Assembly: GCA_013076295.1 (NCBI GenBank)
Contig: RQOL01000828.1
Coordinates: 5,711,840 to 5,775,839, forward strand
Direction of reading: 5' to 3'
DNA: 64,000 nucleotides
From: Sanderia malayensis
Taxonomy: Eukaryota > Cnidaria > Scyphozoa > Semaeostomeae > Pelagiidae
A program made the translations under genes and the position numbers. Positions 7,215-19,151 of this stretch are shown here, piece by piece. Each line of letters begins with the position of its first letter. Position 1 is the first letter of the stretch. The notes under the pieces are model-generated. The model worked only from the letters and a program-made list of their open reading frames with translations. It was not told the origin of the DNA and ran no database searches.

Positions 7215-7617
7215 CTAACTTTCCACAACCTTCCCATTATCTTTTTCGATTATTTTTTACTGTTCATGCTCTTTTCAATTCTCGAAGACTCTCGCGCATG
7301 CGCGATCTTAACACATTCTACTGCGCATGTGTGTCCTAGGACGCTTACCTCATCTCCTACTATTGCGATCTCGTTTTGGAAATTTTGAAATAAAGATAAA
7401 GAGTTAGAAAACTGAAGGATGATGATTGTGCCGGGATTGTGCGGGTAAAATTTGGGAGGAGATTCGGAAAGAGCATGAAATTTTACATAGGAAAAATGTT
7501 ACAAACAATATCTGTTTTCAATATTCAAAAGATTTTGCGCCTGTACCTGTCTAATACCTTATATGGGCAAGAAAAAGTCTACACAGACACAACATTTTTC
7601 AGCCTGATCACATCACA
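7215..7617. other. Right edge of the cluster, no gene seen
   Basis: No convincing reading frame. It contains the palindrome CGCGCATGCGCG (about 7292-7304), an NRF-1-like core. Confidence 0.4.
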
Positions 7618-7690
7618 AATATGAACATAATGACCATATGCACTCTGCAAGCAGATATGAACGTTGTGTTCATATCTGGTATATGTGTTA
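7618..7690. repeat. Short interspersed repeat with ATATGAACRTTGTG half-palindromes
   Basis: Matches, in reverse orientation, the two halves of the repeat that flank the non-LTR insertion at 21333-21812. A further partial copy is at 12481-12507. Confidence 0.5.
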
Positions 7691-7734
7691 TAGAGTGCCC
7701 TTTTTACATGAAGTACATAGTATGTTGGGGGTTG

Positions 7735-8640
7735 CCATAGAGATAGGATATAATATACACTAGAGTGCGAACCAGGCCCCGGGCGGTGACGCAGTTTGGA
7801 CGCCATCTTGTTGGAGGCTCATTTCAGAATTTCACGGTCTGAACCCTTATATTTTGAACAATAATTACGTGGATATTGCGATTGTTTAACCTCGAATAAA
7901 GATTGGAACCTTCATAATATCATAGTCGGTTCAACATATTGAAGTTTTGTCGTTAGATCGAATGTATTACTACTATTTTTAGAAAACGGATTTCCATTTT
8001 ACCGACTGCCCCCCCCATAGGGTAAATTAAATATCAATCGATCGGAAATGACCTTCTGAGTATGAATCTGCAATAATATTCACAAAAGATCCCCGCATTT
8101 AAAAGATTTTAGCAATATTTTTACTTGCGCCCACCTTTAGTTGCTGTCGATCTGTGATTTGTTGGTGTTAGGCCCCCGATAAAAAGGAACATAACTTTTG
8201 AATGCGGGCGTGTTCTTTAAATTTTATTGCAGATTCGTACTCAGGAGGTCATTGCGTATCGATTGATATCTAATTTACCTAGTTTGGGCGTCGTCCGTAA
8301 AATACAAATTCGCCCGTACTTCGTATCGCAAAATGCCAAGGCCACTGTTTTCATACAGCACTCCACAGCAAAATATGGTCTTCTGGAAATGGTAGTAATA
8401 CATTCGATCCACCAATAAAACTTTAATATGTTGAACCGACCATGCTTTGGGGAACATTTGAGTATTTATTTGATCTTCAGCAATAATAATATCCACGTAT
8501 TTTACATTTGAATTATAAGGCTTCAGACCGTAAATTTCGTCCGCGAGCCTCCAACAAGATGGCCGCCAATGCTTCAACTTTTGTATTGATGCGTCAATTG
8601 GAGTGCGCACTCTAGTGTATCTTATATCCTATCTCTATGG
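7735..8640. mobile_element. Foldback element, about 0.9 kb
   Basis: Terminal inverted repeats start CCATAGAGATAGGATATAA and the arms extend for about 300 bp each side. Flanks share GGGTTG, a possible 6-bp target duplication. No coding region seen; the ORF at 8275-8610 is arm sequence. Confidence 0.65.
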
Positions 8641-9903
8641 GGGTTGCACAGATTCTTCTTCTTCTGTTGTTTTTGTAATGGCGGCGATTGGCCTAGTTGC
8701 AAATTGCACATTGTATTGTAGGTAGTATTAAATGATTTTTATGTAGAGTTGTAAATTATAGGATTCGCATTTAAATAATAGAACATTCTTGAAGAAGTTC
8801 AAGCATTTTGGCTTTTTCCAAGAGCTGGATGAATGGGCAAATAATGCTTTACCTCCTGCACAAAAAACGAAACGAAGAACTGAAGAAGAAATCCCACGTT
8901 CATTGAGGTTTAATAGAGATGTTGAAATTAGACATTACAATGGGAAAATCCTGCAAGGGTTTACAAACGTGGAAAGGCTACTGGGATAAAAGAATCTAAT
9001 GGTATAATTACACCAAATTTAATTTCTAATAAGCTTAAATACATAAACATAACCTAATAATACATGTAATAGGAAGCAAAATCGTTTTGATTTTAATTGA
9101 GTGATAAACGTGTTTTGACATTTTTAAGCAGGCTCTGATGCAAGTTATAGTAATAATTTTGATGAAGTGCCCGGAGCACATTGAATATTCCATCTATAGG
9201 CAAATACATACTTTATAATACATTTTTTGTATTGATTTAATTTGTTAAATTTCACATTGATGGTTGCTTTGAACATGAAACTATGAGTGACACCAAAATT
9301 GGGTTTTTCTATTCTCATGCTGCAATTAAGTGCAAACATTGATAGACTACCCAGCTCTTCTTCCTGATATCAAGTGAATTTCTTGTAGCAACATCAAGCT
9401 CAATGCACAATTGCATGTCAGGGTATTCATGGCAAATCATTGATGTAGCATTTTATTTTGTCTTGATGTCTAAGTGTTTAGGCTTACAAATGCTTAAATT
9501 TTAAATATTCCTATCTCAAACTGTTCATGGAAGGTTATTGTGGAACTGGAAAGGTTGGGAACAGAGTTTCCTTCTTTAAAAAAAGAAACACAGTGGTAAA
9601 TGATAAAGAAAACATTGAATGAAAGTTGGCCTTAAGTCAGAGAAAGCTTACTTCAACATAATATGTTTGATTAGTGATTGCATCCCAGATAATGCTGCCA
9701 TTTGCAGAAACTGCAACATTCTTGATGCAAGTATTTGGTGCATGTCATGCCTTAAGCTTCTTTGCACTGAATGTGAGAGTAAACTTCATTGAAAGTTAGC
9801 TTTTCTCAAGAGACACTGTTGGCTTAATGGCTATTCCCAACAAATAGGAAATGGATTTACAGTAGTTGAGAGAGTGATATTTGTATAGTTGGTCTTGTAA
9901 TTA
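8641..9903. other. No supported gene
   Basis: A 66-codon frame (8789-8989, non-ATG start, text such as ELDEWANNALPP) is the only protein-like stretch. It has no recognised family and I do not call it. Confidence 0.3.
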
Positions 9904-10082
9904 CAGTCTACTCTCGATAAGTGGAACCCCGGATAAGTGGAACTTTTGTTTAATGGAACCAATTTCTCCGGTCCCTTGGATTTGCATTAACGAACCTATA
10001 ATTCGGATAAGTGGAACATTCGATAAGTGGGACCATTTTTCGGTTCCGTGCAGGTCAGGTTCCACTTACCGAGAGTATACTG
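9904..10082. mobile_element. MITE with CAGTCTACTCTCG ends and TA target duplication
   Basis: Inverted ends CAGTCTACTCTCGATAAGTGG and a matching CCACTTACCGAGAGTATACTG, flanked by TA on both sides. The interior repeats ATAAGTGGAAC. This is typical of pogo/Tc1-type non-autonomous elements. Confidence 0.75.
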
Positions 10083-10985
10083 TAATCAATTGAGCAACGA
10101 AATTGCTCGGTAAACTCGGTAAGCCGGTCAGTAAATCTCGTAACGCACCTATGTTACATTTTCAGTTCTTTAGATCGTGAGACATTCTGAAGGCTATCGT
10201 GTTTCTCAGATACGTCAAGAAATAGAGTAAAGCCGAGGAAATCAATGTTTTCAAGGAAGATTGCTTTGAAACATGTGATTGAAAAATATAACACCACAAC
10301 GAAGCTGGCAAGCAATGCAATGCTGCGTTGATGTTATTTATAGAGACGCCATTTGTGGCAAATTTCCCTGGAATAATGAGGATGGTTCGTTCCAATGATT
10401 GACTTAAATTACTTAATTATGTCCCCGTATTCCTAAAAAGGACCACTGTTAATAAGCACGTGATGAAATAATTTAACGTATAAAAATCAGTTGCTTTGAA
10501 GATTCGCTAATGCTCATGCTCCTTTCAACCACACGTACAGTGGGTTAGCTCGCTACGCTCGCTTGTCTATCTATTATCAAGAAACATTGACTGATATACT
10601 ATATTGATAAGCATGTGCTGGTAAAACGATGTAGGGAAGAGCTCTCTTGTGCACTGAAAAAATGTCAGTTGTATAAAGAGAAAGTGAAAGTGGCAGAGTT
10701 GAAAATTGTAAAAATTGACAATAGAATTCAAGATTAACAGCATAATTTCGTGTTTTACTATGCAAATATCTTGCTTATTAATGCAATTTGTGCTTATGTT
10801 GGCTTAACTTTTTCTTTGTTAGAAATAAAGAATTGTGGAAACGACTTTGCTTTTGGTTCAACTTCATACAGATTTACTAAAGATCCAGTATATGTAAGTG
10901 CTTTTAAGTCAATTGTTTTATTATATATAACCTATTATACTTTTCAATTCAAAAGTAATGATGATCATCTGACCAAGTTCGCATT
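10083..10985. other. No supported gene or repeat
   Basis: AT-rich sequence; frames are short and not protein-like. Confidence 0.3.
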
Positions 10986-11173
10986 CAGTGGCGTAGCCAG
11001 AGGGTGGAGATTGGGGGGGGGGGCAAACGGGCAAATTTTTTGGCAAGGAAGCCTTGTTTTTTTTTTGTGGTACCCCCTACAAAATTTATTGCAGATTTGC
11101 ACTTTTCTCAGAGACCAATTTTATGCGAATTGGGGGGGTGGCTGCCCCCCTTGCCCCCCTCGCAACGCTACTG
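10986..11173. mobile_element. hAT-type MITE with perfect 8-bp target duplication
   Basis: Ends CAGTGGCGTAGCC and GCAACGCTACTG, with G-rich and C-rich interior arms. Flanked by TTCGCATT at 10978-10985 and 11174-11181, an exact 8-bp duplication. Confidence 0.85.
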
Positions 11174-13342
11174 TTCGCATTTGACCAACAGAATTATTAT
11201 TTGCTGCTCTTTACGGTTTGCTTTGCAACCTCCTTTTGGGATGGTATGTAACGATCATTTTTGAATATTTATACTGAATGCCCGTATGTAGGATGGATTG
11301 GATTAAATGAAGTCTCATTAAGAAGGCGAAAGAAAACTTTCATTCATAAGTTAATTTTTGGAAAAGTGGGAGCTAGTAAGATGTATTTTTGCAATGAGCA
11401 TGGGGAAAAACTGTTGATAAGGGCGAAGTTAAAATATAAGCCTTGCTAACTTTTTATTTTGATTATTATTGCAAATTATCTGAGTAATATAAAATATAAC
11501 GGAAGTTATATTTTTCTGACAAACGAAGTTAGCGCATGCGGTAACGTTCATGACGCCCAATCATCTTGTGGGTATGGCCACTATATGTGAAACTATATGT
11601 GAATTATTATCGTGCATAAAGCTATGCACAATAATTTATTGAAAATGATTCATTTCTATCATTGTGAGCATAAAAGCCGTAAAACGTCCTTGGGGTCTGC
11701 TGACATTGTTAATTGTGAATAATTGTAAAGAAGAATCTATTTTCACTTCCAAGTTAGCTATAAATGGGTGAGTCAGCTCTATTTACTTATTCATTACAAT
11801 TATTACCGCTTTTTTGCTTAAATTCATAATATTTTAGATCTTTAGAAAACGTGGCGCATAGTCTTTCTAATAAGTGATTGCTGATAAATAAGGAAAACTG
11901 CGGGAGATTTGTTTTAGAAAGCCAAGAGTCCCATAAAAAACTGCTTAATTCTAGAGTATACAAAAATTGTGGTGGGTGAGGAGATACTTTCCATATCTTT
12001 CGAAATCAAGTTTACATTACTGGATTTATAAATCGAGTTCCCAACAAAAAAGGAGGTTTGAAAATCATTTTTACATTTTGACGCAAGAAATTGTTTAAAG
12101 ATGCAAAAATGAGTCAGAAGATGCACAATAACAAACTTTTGACATGCTATGAGTCGCATCCAACTAATCGATGTTTCCTGGAATACGGTGTGCATTTTGA
12201 TTATCAAAGTTGTACCAGGCAAGTTTTTATTTTCGGATTTGCTTTCTCCAAATTGTGGTAGCTACAAATGAAAGCTTCATATTTTATAATGACCTGAAGT
12301 ATCGGCAAATAATCTTCGAACTTCACATTTTTGATTGTTGTTACCAGAAAGAAAGCCAAAATTGAACAAAGCACAATATGTTATTTTCAGTTGTTTGTGG
12401 TGATAAAATTATTCCATTGTGAGATGTTCCTAAGAGATTTTGTCTTTAGTACTCTAGCTGCATTCACGCATCATAAAAGCTATGAACACAACGTTCATAT
12501 CATATCTTAATTGAAATAGGTGGAATCACTTTGAATAACATTCGGAGTGTGATGTAAGTTAATGTTTAAAACAACGCTAACTAACATCAACAAAATAATT
12601 ATCATGATACAAGTCAGGTTAAATAGAAGATTTCTAGTAAGTTCTATTTTAAGTACCGGGATTATTATAGATTGCATCCCAAAAAATGCCAACAAAATTT
12701 TGCGGCCCAATTGTTTGGGGGCCTTGGTTTTATGCAAAGGTGCACACCGTACGGTTCCCACTGTCCCGTTGTTGCATCGAAACTATACCATTTATCGAAG
12801 TTACACGGGTTAAATTTATTTGCTCTAATATATTCCATATCCCTCTTTCATCCAATTTGACTGAAACGTTTCAGTTTATGGAAACGAAAGTTTGCCGCAC
12901 TTTTGGCTGGCCGAAAAGACCTGCGATCAAATTTGCAATACCCTTGAAAATATCTACATTTTCTAAATAATCTTCCACCACAAAAGTGAACTGCTTAACA
13001 AGCTCATTGAATGGGTGGAACACGAGTTAAAATGTAAAGGCGCGTGCCAAACCACGGCACGGGTCCCATGCGGACAAGAATGGGACACCATGTCACAACG
13101 CTTGTTTTTATTATTATTGTAAGCATAAATAGAGTAAAGTGAGTAGAGAAGGATTGGGAGAGCAAAACAGTCCGTCAACCTCAGAGGGTTAAAGAAAAGA
13201 CAAGTGCTAGCTACAGTGGCGGCCTTGGGCCAGCCGTACCGCACCTTACGATAAAAACTCGCTGTCTTTATTGTGTCTAGGTTGTTTCGCCACTATTCAA
13301 TAGTATCTCTGAAATTTCTTGGAAAAGTCTTGACGAGAGTGG
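11174..13342. other. Gene-poor stretch
   Basis: Nothing convincing on either strand. A partial copy of the ATATGAAC repeat lies at 12481-12507. A minus-strand AATAAA with an upstream acceptor-like TTTCAG near 13310 may belong to a host gene interrupted by the BEL element. Confidence 0.3.
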
Positions 13343-13777
13343 TGTGAAGAATTCGAATTTCTTATAACATTTTAGTAATTTCAATCGTTCAATCGGGACA
13401 CATACCTTAAATACTTTAACAATTATTTAGCTTCGATCGCCATTTAGGCCCAATACAACTCATTAGCATATAGCCTCGTTTTGGTTCAAACAACATGACT
13501 CAGCATGACTGGAAATATCTAGATCGGACGAGAACATTCTGGAGGTCCAAAAATAGAACATTGTAACCATTTATTCTTACATAATAATTAGCCAAATCAT
13601 GATGATTGTAGTAACTAGAACTTTCGATTTAAAACATATAAAAGAATCAGAATTTGTGAGATGGAAAAAACGCGAGATATATCAAAATTGAGAAAAGGTG
13701 ATTCTATCGTAATCTTTTGTGCAGAACATTCTACCTGTGAGTTTATTGTCGCGGTTAACAGAATCTAATTCCCGACA
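13343..13777 (+). repeat. BEL 5' LTR
   Basis: TGTGAAGAATTC to AATTCCCGACA, 435 bp. Contains GAACATTCTGGAGG and a TATA-like ACATATAAAAGAATC about 140 bp before its end. Confidence 0.9.
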
Positions 13778-13872
13778 AAGTGGCACCCCAGATGGGAGAT
13801 ATCGTTCACAAAATATCAGAGACGAACATATAAACCAAGAGAGACAAAACGCATTTCAAAGCAACAATAAGA

Positions 13873-14835
13873 ATGGAGACAACAGACAAAATACAGAAGA
13901 ATCTTGACGCAATAATTCAAATGCTAAAGTTTGCTCAAGAAGAAACAGAAACAATCTTGAAGAAGAACAGTGTAAAACCTTTACAACGTCAGTTGAAAAA
14001 ATTCGAGAGCTTGTTAGATGAATTCGAAAATCTGAAAGTTCAAATGCAGAAGCTCAAATTTACAAATGGAGAAGAACCACAAGACGTCAGAAGTTGGAGT
14101 CTAGAAATAGATGGGGAAATCACTACATTCGAAGACACCATTGATGCAATTAACGATAAAATTGATGCTTTCAAAGAAGAAGCAGCAAGAGAGGAGAGAC
14201 AACGTGAGGAAGATATTACAGAACTCAGAAGACAACGCCAGCTTGAAAGAGACATCAAACTCGAAGAAGAAAAAATGAAAATCAAGAGAGAGCTCGAAAG
14301 AAAAATGGACGAAGAACGAGAGAAGTCACACCTGAGCAAAGGTCAGACACCAAAAGCAAAGCTACCTAAACTTGTCATCACCAAATTTCAAGGTACACAC
14401 ATAGACTGGCCAAGGTTTTGGAGCCAGTTTGAGGCTGAAATAGACTGTGCAGAAATCGGACAAGTGGCCAAATTTTCGTATTTGAAAGAGTTGCTGATAC
14501 CAAAAGTACGTCTGGGAATTGACGGATTGCCATTCACCACAGAAGGCTACGAGCGTGCAAAGCAAATCCTAAAGACGAGATACGGAAAGCCAAGTGAAGT
14601 TGCCAATGCATATATCCAAAACCTGTTGAGTCTACCACAGATTCATGGAACAAGCCCCTCGAAACTTCACGAATTTTATCAGAATTTAGTGACTAACGTT
14701 CAAGTACTGGAGACAATGGGAAAGTTGAGGGAAGTAACAGGCTACGTGCGCTTAACATGGACAAATTGCCAGGCATTCGAGCAGATTTGGTCAGAATGGA
14801 TGATGATTGGCAAGAATGGGGGTTTGGTCACCTAG
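13873..14835 (+). CDS. BEL Gag region
   Basis: The protein starts METTDKIQKNLDAI. An N-terminal coiled coil (to about residue 150, rich in EEER and RQRQLER) is followed by a conserved BEL capsid-like region with LPKLVITKFQGTHIDWPRFW, SYLKELL and GYERAKQIL, the pattern of the DUF1759-type domain. The last about 27 residues (from TWTNCQAF) are off-frame. The natural continuation lies in the next frame, which starts inside this one at 14757 with MDKLPGIRADLVRMD, so a one-base deletion near 14755 has split Gag-Pol. Gag forms the particle that packages the element RNA. Confidence 0.9.
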   Translation: METTDKIQKNLDAIIQMLKFAQEETETILKKNSVKPLQRQLKKFESLLDEFENLKVQMQKLKFTNGEEPQDVRSWSLEIDGEITTFEDTIDAINDKIDAFKEEAAREERQREEDITELRRQRQLERDIKLEEEKMKIKRELERKMDEEREKSHLSKGQTPKAKLPKLVITKFQGTHIDWPRFWSQFEAEIDCAEIGQVAKFSYLKELLIPKVRLGIDGLPFTTEGYERAKQILKTRYGKPSEVANAYIQNLLSLPQIHGTSPSKLHEFYQNLVTNVQVLETMGKLREVTGYVRLTWTNCQAFEQIWSEWMMIGKNGGLVT

Positions 14836-17800
14836 TTGAAGCTCTTCGTAAATGGTGTGAACGAAATCCTATTCCGCTAAATGATAGCAGACACGGCGCA
14901 TGGGCCAATGACAGAGAGCCGAAACAACAAAGAAGGGACAAAGTACTTCAAACAAAGCAGCAGGAATGGAAGCCACGAGCCTGTGTGTACTGCGATATGA
15001 TCAATCACAAATCCGGTGAATGTGACAGAGTGACAAGTATAGCTGAGAGGAAGAAGATACTCAGTTCCAAAAGACTTTGCTTCAACTGTACTGGTAGCAA
15101 ACACAGAGCTTCCGAATGTCACAGCAAAATTGATTGCCAAAAGTGTAAAGGCAGACACCACACTTCAATCTGTGACAAAGGAGCGGATCAAGTACTGGTA
15201 GCAACAGGAGAAAGAACAGTGATTTATCCAGTGGTCATTGTAAAAGTGGATGGCATCAAATGTAGAGCGCTGTTAGATACAGGGGCTGGAAGTTCATACA
15301 TGTCAGCAACGTTGAGTCAACTGCTTAACAAGAAACCTTCACGCACAGAACATAGACAAATTGAAATGATGATGCACTCAACGAGCAAGAAGATTGACAT
15401 TTATGCAGTTACAGTGGAAAATCTCAAAGAAAACTTTCAGCTGAACGTTAATGTGAGCAAAGTTGACAAGCCTGTTTTGCTATCACTGCCAAATCCGAAC
15501 TATGAACACTTGATCAAGACCTACAAATATTTGGAAGGAGTCAAGATGGATGATACTGACACCAAGTCTGAACTGCCCATCCACATGATTTTAGGAGCAA
15601 GCGAGTATTCAAAGATCAAGATGAATACAAAGCCAAGAGTGGGACAGCCCGGACAACCGGTTGCAGAACAGACAACATTAGGATGGTCACTCATATCACC
15701 TGGTGCCGATTCAACCCTGGACAACGTTTATCTAACTCAATCGTCAACAGCAGATTACGAAAAGCTTTGTAATTTGGACGTTCTGGGACTACAAGACAGA
15801 TCAACTGGAGACCAGATGTCGGTTTACGATGAATTCAAGTCACAACTAATACGAAGTCCCGAAGGCTGGTATGAAACAGGGTTGTTATGGAAAGCAGAAC
15901 ATGCAGAATTACACAACAATGAGAACGGGAGCATGGGAAGGCTGTCAAATCTCGTAAGAAGACTCAAAAGAAATCCAGAACTTTTTGATGAATATGACAA
16001 GATCATCCAGGATCAGCTAGCAGAAGGAATTATCGAGAAAGCACCATCAACAGCTGAAGGGAAGGAATTCTACATTCCGCATAAACCAGTAGTGAGAGAG
16101 TTGGCAGAAAGTACAAAGACAAGAATTGTTTATGACGCTTCAGCAAGAGCTAATGACAATGCTCCATCGCTAAACGACTGCTTGGAGACGGGGCCCCCTC
16201 TGCAAAACTTAATATGGAGCATCTTTGTAAGAAACAGATTCAAGCCAGTTGCATTGGCGGGAGATCTACAGAAAGCCTTTCTACAAGTGAGAATCCGGGA
16301 ACAAGACAGAGATGCCCTAAGATTCCATTGGATAAAGAACAAAGACCCATCACAAGTTGAAGTTTATCGTTTCACCAGAGCATTGTTTGGTCTCGTTCAA
16401 AGCCCATTCCTTTTAGGAGGCACAATAGAAGAACATCTAAAGAGCTGCGAATCAGAGTATCCAGAAGAAGTAAAAGAAATATGGAAATCACTTTATGTAG
16501 ATGACGTAATCACCGGAGCGAACAATGTTCAAGAGTTACAACATCTGAAAGAAAGTGCGGTAGAAATCTTCGGGAGAGCCCAGTTCAAACTACACAAATG
16601 GCACTCAAACATTTCGGCATTAGAAAATGAAGACACAGTATCTAATGAAGAATGCACATATGCAAAACAACAACTGGGAGTGAAAGTGAATGAAACAAAA
16701 ATGCTTGGCCTAACCTGGAACAAAAACAGCGATACATTAAAAGTGACATTTCCACGCGAGAAAGCAGATGTTACAAAGCGAGGTATTTTACGATTTCTTG
16801 CTACTATATTCGATCCACTTGGAATAGCTTCACCAATAACTCTGTCTGGTAAAGAAGTCTATCGAACCACATGTGATGAGAATGTACCATGGGATAAAAA
16901 CCTTCCTGAGATCATACAGAAGCAATGGGAGAAATTTGAGAACAAACTACCGGTAGAAATCGAAGTACCACGAAGTCTAGTAGCACACCAAGAGCAGATC
17001 GAGAAAATTGACTTACACGTCTTCGGTGACACAAGTGGAACAGGAACTGCAGCAGTAGCTTATGCTGTCGTATATCAGAAATCTGGGATAAGTCAAGGAC
17101 TCATAGCTGCAAGATCTCGACTAGCAAAGAAAGGACTGACCATCCCAAGACTGGAACTTGTTTCTGCTCACATGGCGGCAAATCTAGCACAGAACATCAT
17201 AGATGCACTCGAAGGATTTCCAATTCAACAAGTTACCGGATGGCTTGATAGCACGGTCGCGTTACATTGGATCAGAGGAGACGGTAATTACAAGCAGTTT
17301 GTGGCAAATAGAGTGAAGAAGATCCGAGAAAAGAACTTCATACAGTGGCGATATATACCTACAAAAGCAAATCCTGCTGATGTCGCCAGTAGAGGAATAA
17401 CGACTATGAAATTGGGAGAAACCTGGTGGATTGGACCGAGCTGGCTGCCAGAATCTGAACAATGGCCTGGAGATAAAGTTACTGAGCCAAACAAGGAAAC
17501 TGAGGCGGAAGCGAAGATGATCAAACAGGTTTTGGCAACAACAATGGAAACCCAGGACGTATTACTCAAACTTCTTGAAAAGCACAGCTTTTGGAAAACA
17601 ATACGCATATCTGCCTGGATCGCAAGATTCCTTCACAACTGCAAGGCACAGAGAGGGGAGAGAATGTATGGACACTTGACAACACATGAAACAGAGAAGC
17701 AGATACAGCTATGGGTAAAAAGGGAGCAGAAAACGGTCGCCGAAACTGAAGCCTTCAAGCAAGACAGATTGCGACTGAACCTTCAGCAGACCAGTGATGG

Positions 17801-18347
17801 AATCTACATATGTCAAGGACGAATACAAGGCGTTTATCCAGTATACCTACCGATGAACAGAGTTTTCAGTGAGAAGCTTGTAATGGACGCCCATCTACGG
17901 ACTCTTCATGGGGGAGTTGGACTGACAATGACAGAGGTGCGTCGTCAATATTGGATTCCTCGGTTGAGACAGCTAACAAAGCGAGTCATACGAAACTGCA
18001 ACGGATGTAAACGTTTCCAGGCTGTGGCATTCAATGCGCCATCACAGGGACAACTGCCAGTGGATAGAACCAGAGGAAGCATACCGTTTCAAGTGATTGG
18101 GATAGATTATGCTGGACCACTGAAGTATGTAAAGAAAGCAAAGCAGTTGGGTAAAGCTTATATCCTGCTATTCTCGTGTAGCCTGACGAGAGCACTTTAT
18201 CTTGAGATCTTGCCCAATCAAAGTGTCCAAGAATTCCTGAAAAGCTTTAAGCGCTTCGTTGCCAGAAAAGGCCGCCCAGACAAGATATACTCGGACAACG
18301 GGAGAACGTTTGTTGCAGCTTCAAAGTGGCTACACGCAAAATCATGA
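14757..18347 (+). CDS. BEL Pol: zinc knuckles, protease, RT, RNase H, first part of integrase
   Basis: 1196 residues in one frame. In order: CCHC-type knuckles (CVYCDMINHKSGEC, CFNCTGSKHRASEC, CQKCKGRHHTSIC); an aspartic protease with LLDTGAGSSYMS; a reverse transcriptase with YVDDVITG; an RNase H-like region with VFGDTSGTGTAAVAYA and DSTVALHWI; and an integrase with H-H-C-C zinc finger (HLRTLHGGVGL ... CNGCKRF), first catalytic Asp in GIDYAGPL and second in YSDNGRTF. It makes and inserts the cDNA. It then hits a stop at 18347 after ASKWLHAKS, where the integrase should continue. The catalytic Glu is encoded in the next frame (18326-19108). The ATG at 14757 is internal; the true start is in gag. 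Confidence 0.95.
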   Translation: MDKLPGIRADLVRMDDDWQEWGFGHLVEALRKWCERNPIPLNDSRHGAWANDREPKQQRRDKVLQTKQQEWKPRACVYCDMINHKSGECDRVTSIAERKKILSSKRLCFNCTGSKHRASECHSKIDCQKCKGRHHTSICDKGADQVLVATGERTVIYPVVIVKVDGIKCRALLDTGAGSSYMSATLSQLLNKKPSRTEHRQIEMMMHSTSKKIDIYAVTVENLKENFQLNVNVSKVDKPVLLSLPNPNYEHLIKTYKYLEGVKMDDTDTKSELPIHMILGASEYSKIKMNTKPRVGQPGQPVAEQTTLGWSLISPGADSTLDNVYLTQSSTADYEKLCNLDVLGLQDRSTGDQMSVYDEFKSQLIRSPEGWYETGLLWKAEHAELHNNENGSMGRLSNLVRRLKRNPELFDEYDKIIQDQLAEGIIEKAPSTAEGKEFYIPHKPVVRELAESTKTRIVYDASARANDNAPSLNDCLETGPPLQNLIWSIFVRNRFKPVALAGDLQKAFLQVRIREQDRDALRFHWIKNKDPSQVEVYRFTRALFGLVQSPFLLGGTIEEHLKSCESEYPEEVKEIWKSLYVDDVITGANNVQELQHLKESAVEIFGRAQFKLHKWHSNISALENEDTVSNEECTYAKQQLGVKVNETKMLGLTWNKNSDTLKVTFPREKADVTKRGILRFLATIFDPLGIASPITLSGKEVYRTTCDENVPWDKNLPEIIQKQWEKFENKLPVEIEVPRSLVAHQEQIEKIDLHVFGDTSGTGTAAVAYAVVYQKSGISQGLIAARSRLAKKGLTIPRLELVSAHMAANLAQNIIDALEGFPIQQVTGWLDSTVALHWIRGDGNYKQFVANRVKKIREKNFIQWRYIPTKANPADVASRGITTMKLGETWWIGPSWLPESEQWPGDKVTEPNKETEAEAKMIKQVLATTMETQDVLLKLLEKHSFWKTIRISAWIARFLHNCKAQRGERMYGHLTTHETEKQIQLWVKREQKTVAETEAFKQDRLRLNLQQTSDGIYICQGRIQGVYPVYLPMNRVFSEKLVMDAHLRTLHGGVGLTMTEVRRQYWIPRLRQLTKRVIRNCNGCKRFQAVAFNAPSQGQLPVDRTRGSIPFQVIGIDYAGPLKYVKKAKQLGKAYILLFSCSLTRALYLEILPNQSVQEFLKSFKRFVARKGRPDKIYSDNGRTFVAASKWLHAKS

Positions 18348-19108
18348 AGGAAGAAAAAGTAAGTAATCTACTGGCGCACAAAAACATCAAATGGCAATTT
18401 AACCTGAGCAGGGCTCCTTGGTGGGGAGGTCAATTTGAAAGAATGGTAGGTCTGGTAAAACAATCACTGTACAAAACAATTGGAAATGCCAATCTCAAGT
18501 GGAGCGAGCTGGAAGAAGTAATCATCGACATCGAAGTGGCACTAAATAACCGACCGTTGAGCTACGTTGAGGACGACATTCAACTACCAATCCTTACTCC
18601 AAATGCAATTCAGTTTGGACTGCCAAACATAATCCCAGAAGAAGAAGTTGACGAGATAGAAGACCTTGACGTGAGAAAACGTGCACGGTATCTCCGAAGA
18701 TGTAAAGATGTCCTTTGGACCAGATGGACGGGAGAATATATCAGAGGATTGCGAGAAAAACATAATCTGAAGCACAAGGCAAAGTCGTCAGTAATCAAGA
18801 TCGGCGATGTTGTAATCATTAAAAATGACGAAAGAAACAGAGGCAAGTGGAATTTGGGAATCGTGGAGGAGTTAATAGAAGGGAAAGACAAGGTAGTCCG
18901 AGGAGCGAAAGTGCGAACAGCGAAGTCTCTTTTGGAACGTGCAATTCAACACCTTTACCCTTTGGAGTTAACCTGTGATACAGAAAACCTTCACAAGCAT
19001 AAAGAACTAAATTCAGAAGCCGCCGAGTTTCGTCCGAAGAGGACAGCCGCAATCAACGCAACGGAACTCAATAGAGTAATAGCCGAAGAAGATGATGAAG
19101 AGTTGTGA
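18326..19108 (+). CDS. BEL integrase C-terminal part, frameshifted
   Basis: 260 residues in the frame that overlaps the end of Pol. It begins off-frame but soon reads WQFNLSRAPWWGGQFERMV, which carries the third catalytic residue (Glu of the D,D-35-E triad) of a BEL integrase, then ALNNRPLSYVEDD and the C-terminal DUF5641-like strand region (IGDVVIIKNDERNRGKWNLG). A single-base indel near 18335 separates it from the rest of Pol. With this break the copy is unlikely to make working integrase unless slippage occurs. It ends just before the polypurine tract. Confidence 0.9.
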   Translation: MATRKIMKEEKVSNLLAHKNIKWQFNLSRAPWWGGQFERMVGLVKQSLYKTIGNANLKWSELEEVIIDIEVALNNRPLSYVEDDIQLPILTPNAIQFGLPNIIPEEEVDEIEDLDVRKRARYLRRCKDVLWTRWTGEYIRGLREKHNLKHKAKSSVIKIGDVVIIKNDERNRGKWNLGIVEELIEGKDKVVRGAKVRTAKSLLERAIQHLYPLELTCDTENLHKHKELNSEAAEFRPKRTAAINATELNRVIAEEDDEEL

Positions 19109-19151
19109 CTGTATCAATATTTGCTCTCCTTGAGATCAAATAGGGGGAGTG